A stretch of DNA of 7,499 nt from an uncultured beta proteobacterium. Lineage in GTDB: Bacteria > Pseudomonadota > Gammaproteobacteria > Burkholderiales > Rhodocyclaceae. A model generated the notes under the pieces. The model saw only the letters and a program-made list of their open reading frames with translations. It made no database searches and had not been told where the DNA came from. A program made the translations under genes and the position numbers. Location of the stretch: contig CAIVZW010000190.1 of NCBI GenBank assembly GCA_903910495.1, forward strand, positions 1-7,499, read 5' to 3'. Each line of letters opens with the position of its first letter. The stretch's first letter is position 1. Positions 5,293 through 7,499 of this stretch are shown in pieces.

Positions 5293-7398
5293 ATGACTTC
5301 ACGTACCGACACCTTGCCGGCCAATGCCGAGCACTATCCCGCCGAGAACTTCCTGAACCGTGAGCTGGGCCTTCTGGCCTTCAACCGCCGGGTGCTCTCA
5401 CAGGCCAGAAACCCGCGCACACCCCTGCTCGAACGCCTGCGCTTTATATGCATCGTCAGCAGCAATCTCGACGAGTTTTTCGAAATCCGGGTGGCCGGAC
5501 TCAAGGAACAGATCAAGCTGAACTCGGTGGTTGTCACCACCGACGGCCTGACCGCGCTTGCCGCTTACCGTCAGGTCAGTGACGAAGCGCATGCCCTCGT
5601 TGAGGAGCAATATGCACTGCTCAACGGCGAGATTCTGCCAAAACTCGCTGCTGAGGGCATCCAGTTCATTCGCCGCAGCAACTGGACAGAAGCTCAGCTC
5701 GAATGGATAAAGGGTTATTTTTTCCATGAGGTCATGCCGGTACTGACCCCGATCGGTCTTGATCCGTCGCATCCCTTCCCGCGCGTACTCAACAAGAGCC
5801 TCAACTTTGCCGTCGAACTCGAAGGCAAGGATGCTTTCGGACGCAGTTCCGGCGCGGCCATCGTTCAGGCCCCGCGGGTGTTGCCCCGCGTCATTCGCCT
5901 GCCGCAGGAACTCTGCGATTGTGAGTACGGTTTCGTGTTTTTCTCCTCTGTATTGCACGCTTTTGTCGGCGAATTGTTTGCCGGCATGAACGTTCTCGGC
6001 TGTTACCAGTTCCGCGTCACACGCAACAGCGACCTCTTTGTCGATGAGGAAGAGGTAAAGAACCTGCGCGCCAAGATCCAGGGGGAACTTCCGCAACGAC
6101 ACTTTGGCGATGGTGTACGGCTGGAAGTGGCCGATAATTGCTCGGAGGTCATGGCCGAATTTCTCTTGGCGCAGTTCAACCTCAGCGACACCGATCTTTA
6201 TCGCGTTGCCGGCCCGGTCAATCTGGTCCGTCTGATGCAGGTACCTGACTGGGTTGTGCGTAATGATCTCAAGTTTCAGCCTTTCCAGCCGGGAACACCC
6301 AAGGCACTGCAGAAATGTCACCACATTTTTGACGCCATACGCGCCAACGATATCCTGCTTCACCATCCCTACCAGAGCTTCACCCCGGTAATCGAACTGT
6401 TGGATCAGGCGGCAACCGATGTCCAGGTGGTCGCGATCAAGATGACCGTTTACCGCACCGGAACCGATTCCGTGCTGATGCAGTCACTGCTGCGCGCCGC
6501 GCAGAACGGCAAGGAAGTCACGGTCGTCGTCGAACTGATGGCACGCTTTGACGAAGAGGCCAACATCGGCTGGGCGACCAAGCTGGAAGAAGTCGGCGCC
6601 CACGTCGTCTATGGCGTCGTGGGCTATAAAACGCACGCCAAGATGCTGATGATCGTTCGTCGCGAAGAAGGAAAGTCCGGCAGTCTGCTGCGCCGCTACG
6701 TGCATCTGGGAACCGGCAACTACCATCCGAAGACAGCCCGTCTTTACTCCGATTTCGGGCTGCTCACCAGTAACGAGGAAATCGGTGCCGACGTCAATGA
6801 GGTCTTCAAGCAACTGACCGGGCTCGGTCGCGCCCAGTCGCTGAAACACCTCTGGCAGGCGCCCTTCTCGCTGCAGCAGAACATGCTCGCCGCAATTCGT
6901 GAAGAAGCCGCCGCCGCACGTTCCGGCAAGCGTTCGCGCATCATTGCCAAGATGAACTCGCTGCTTGAACCCGGCGCCATCAGCGCACTTTACGAGGCAT
7001 CGCAAGCCGGCGTAAAAATCGACCTGATCGTGCGCGGTGTTTGCGCGCTCCGACCCGGCATCAAGGGCCTGTCGGATAACATTCGCGTCCGTTCGATCAT
7101 CGGCCGCCTGCTTGAACACCATCGCGTATTTTATTTTTTCGCCGGCGGCGAGGAAAAGGTTTATCTCTCAAGCGCCGACTGGATGGAGCGCAATTTCTTC
7201 CGGCGCATCGAACTGGCCTTCCCGGTGCTCGACAAGAAGCTCAAGCGCCGCGTCATCGCTGAAGGCCTGCAAATCTATCTGACGGACAACCAGCAATCCT
7301 GGGACATGGACGCCCATGGCAGCTACCACCGGCGCCGTGGCTCACGCAACAAACTCCGCTGCGCCCAGAGCGAGCTGATCGAACTGTTGAAGCCCTGA
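5293..7398 (+). CDS. ppk: Polyphosphate kinase 1 (RNA-degradosome-type PPK1)
   Basis: The 701-residue enzyme (E. coli PPK1 has 688) reversibly transfers the terminal phosphate of ATP to growing polyphosphate. The N-terminal domain (about 16-122) opens with 'FLNRELGLLAFNRRVL' and contains 'SSNLDEFFEIRVAGLKEQ'. A head domain follows to about 330, then two phospholipase-D-like catalytic domains. Aligned by eye with E. coli, all key residues are kept at matching spacing: Mg-binding Arg388 and Arg418 (R375, R405), the phospho-histidine His448 in 'YKTHAK' (H435), His471 in 'YVHLGTGN' (H454), Tyr485 (Y468) and His609 in 'LLEHHRVF' (H592). The C-terminus has the conserved 'VYLSSADWMERN'. The protein is peripheral on the inner membrane in relatives. 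ATG 5293 is preceded only by a weak GAAG site, but homology begins soon after. It is divergent from ppx and probably Pho-controlled (site at 5217). Confidence 0.98.
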   Translation: MTSRTDTLPANAEHYPAENFLNRELGLLAFNRRVLSQARNPRTPLLERLRFICIVSSNLDEFFEIRVAGLKEQIKLNSVVVTTDGLTALAAYRQVSDEAHALVEEQYALLNGEILPKLAAEGIQFIRRSNWTEAQLEWIKGYFFHEVMPVLTPIGLDPSHPFPRVLNKSLNFAVELEGKDAFGRSSGAAIVQAPRVLPRVIRLPQELCDCEYGFVFFSSVLHAFVGELFAGMNVLGCYQFRVTRNSDLFVDEEEVKNLRAKIQGELPQRHFGDGVRLEVADNCSEVMAEFLLAQFNLSDTDLYRVAGPVNLVRLMQVPDWVVRNDLKFQPFQPGTPKALQKCHHIFDAIRANDILLHHPYQSFTPVIELLDQAATDVQVVAIKMTVYRTGTDSVLMQSLLRAAQNGKEVTVVVELMARFDEEANIGWATKLEEVGAHVVYGVVGYKTHAKMLMIVRREEGKSGSLLRRYVHLGTGNYHPKTARLYSDFGLLTSNEEIGADVNEVFKQLTGLGRAQSLKHLWQAPFSLQQNMLAAIREEAAAARSGKRSRIIAKMNSLLEPGAISALYEASQAGVKIDLIVRGVCALRPGIKGLSDNIRVRSIIGRLLEHHRVFYFFAGGEEKVYLSSADWMERNFFRRIELAFPVLDKKLKRRVIAEGLQIYLTDNQQSWDMDAHGSYHRRRGSRNKLRCAQSELIELLKP

Positions 7399-7438
7399 GA
7401 TGAGAAGGTAATACCTCAAGCCATTCGGAAAAGCTGCG

Positions 7439-7499
7439 ATGAACCACTCCACAGACCTGCTGGATACCGGTCTTCGCGCTACCCTCAACGAGGAAATCA
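7439..7499 (+). CDS. Start of an unidentified gene downstream of ppk, cut by the window edge
   Basis: ATG 7439-7441 opens a frame of 20 codons (beginning MNHSTDLLDTGL, continuing RATLNEEI) to the edge. GGAAAAG lies 5 nt before it, an acceptable ribosome site, and it is 40 nt after the ppk stop on the same strand with no terminator between. These residues are too few to name a family. Genes behind ppk in related bacteria are often phosphate-related, but nothing here shows that. Confidence 0.45.
   Translation, partial: MNHSTDLLDTGLRATLNEEI

Noticed and set aside
5285..5296. Three-codon upstream frame ATG AAG CCA TGA overlapping the ppk start
   Set aside because: The overlap with ppk ATG looks like a coupling device, but so short a frame is expected by chance and has no clear ribosome site.
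5398..6366. A 322-codon minus-strand open frame opposite ppk
   Set aside because: It is fully inside the conserved PPK1 reading frame, shows no domain and has no ribosome site of note.
7406..7416. AGGT/ACCT mini-hairpin after ppk as a terminator
   Set aside because: The stem is only 4 bp and no T-run follows; it cannot be supported as a terminator.

Overview
The window looks like the chromosome of a betaproteobacterium, most likely of the Rhodocyclales type (Accumulibacter, Dechloromonas and Azonexus relatives). The basis is moderately GC-rich coding sequence, protein similarity judged by eye, divergent ppk and ppx genes, and proteobacterial REP-like repeats. No rRNA or other taxonomic marker is present, so this placement is inference.

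Layout. Bases 1-4754 hold a tightly packed five-gene minus-strand cluster. Read in its own direction it runs: exopolyphosphatase (ppx), MlaE-type lipid ABC permease with an N-terminal STAS-like domain, MlaF-type ATPase, MlaD-type MCE substrate-binding protein, and an ABC-transport auxiliary lipoprotein cut by the left edge. Neighbouring genes are 5 nt or less apart or overlap by 4 nt, which suggests one operon with coupled translation. Bases 4755-5292 are a 538-nt divergent intergenic region. Bases 5293-7398 on the plus strand encode polyphosphate kinase 1 (ppk). An unidentified plus-strand gene starts near 7439 and leaves the window.

The intergenic region is the most interesting part. On the ppx side there is a good sigma70-like promoter. 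In the middle is a nest of small inverted-repeat elements: a pair of REP-like hairpins, the second split by a 187-bp insertion. That insertion carries its own terminal inverted repeats and an inner pair of hairpins, one of which is split again by a 27-nt segment. On the ppk side three 7-nt repeats at an 11-bp period resemble a PhoB binding site, with a weak -10 at the same distance as in E. coli phoA.

How the genes fit together. PPK1 makes polyphosphate from ATP and Ppx degrades it, so the two opposing activities are transcribed outward from one control region. If the Pho-box reading is right, synthesis would respond to phosphate starvation while ppx has a more ordinary promoter. The genes behind ppx would form an inner-membrane MCE transporter moving phospholipid between inner membrane and periplasm or outer membrane. 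Why it travels with ppx is not shown by the sequence. I found no wholly new protein system; the novelty here is in the noncoding region and the operon context.
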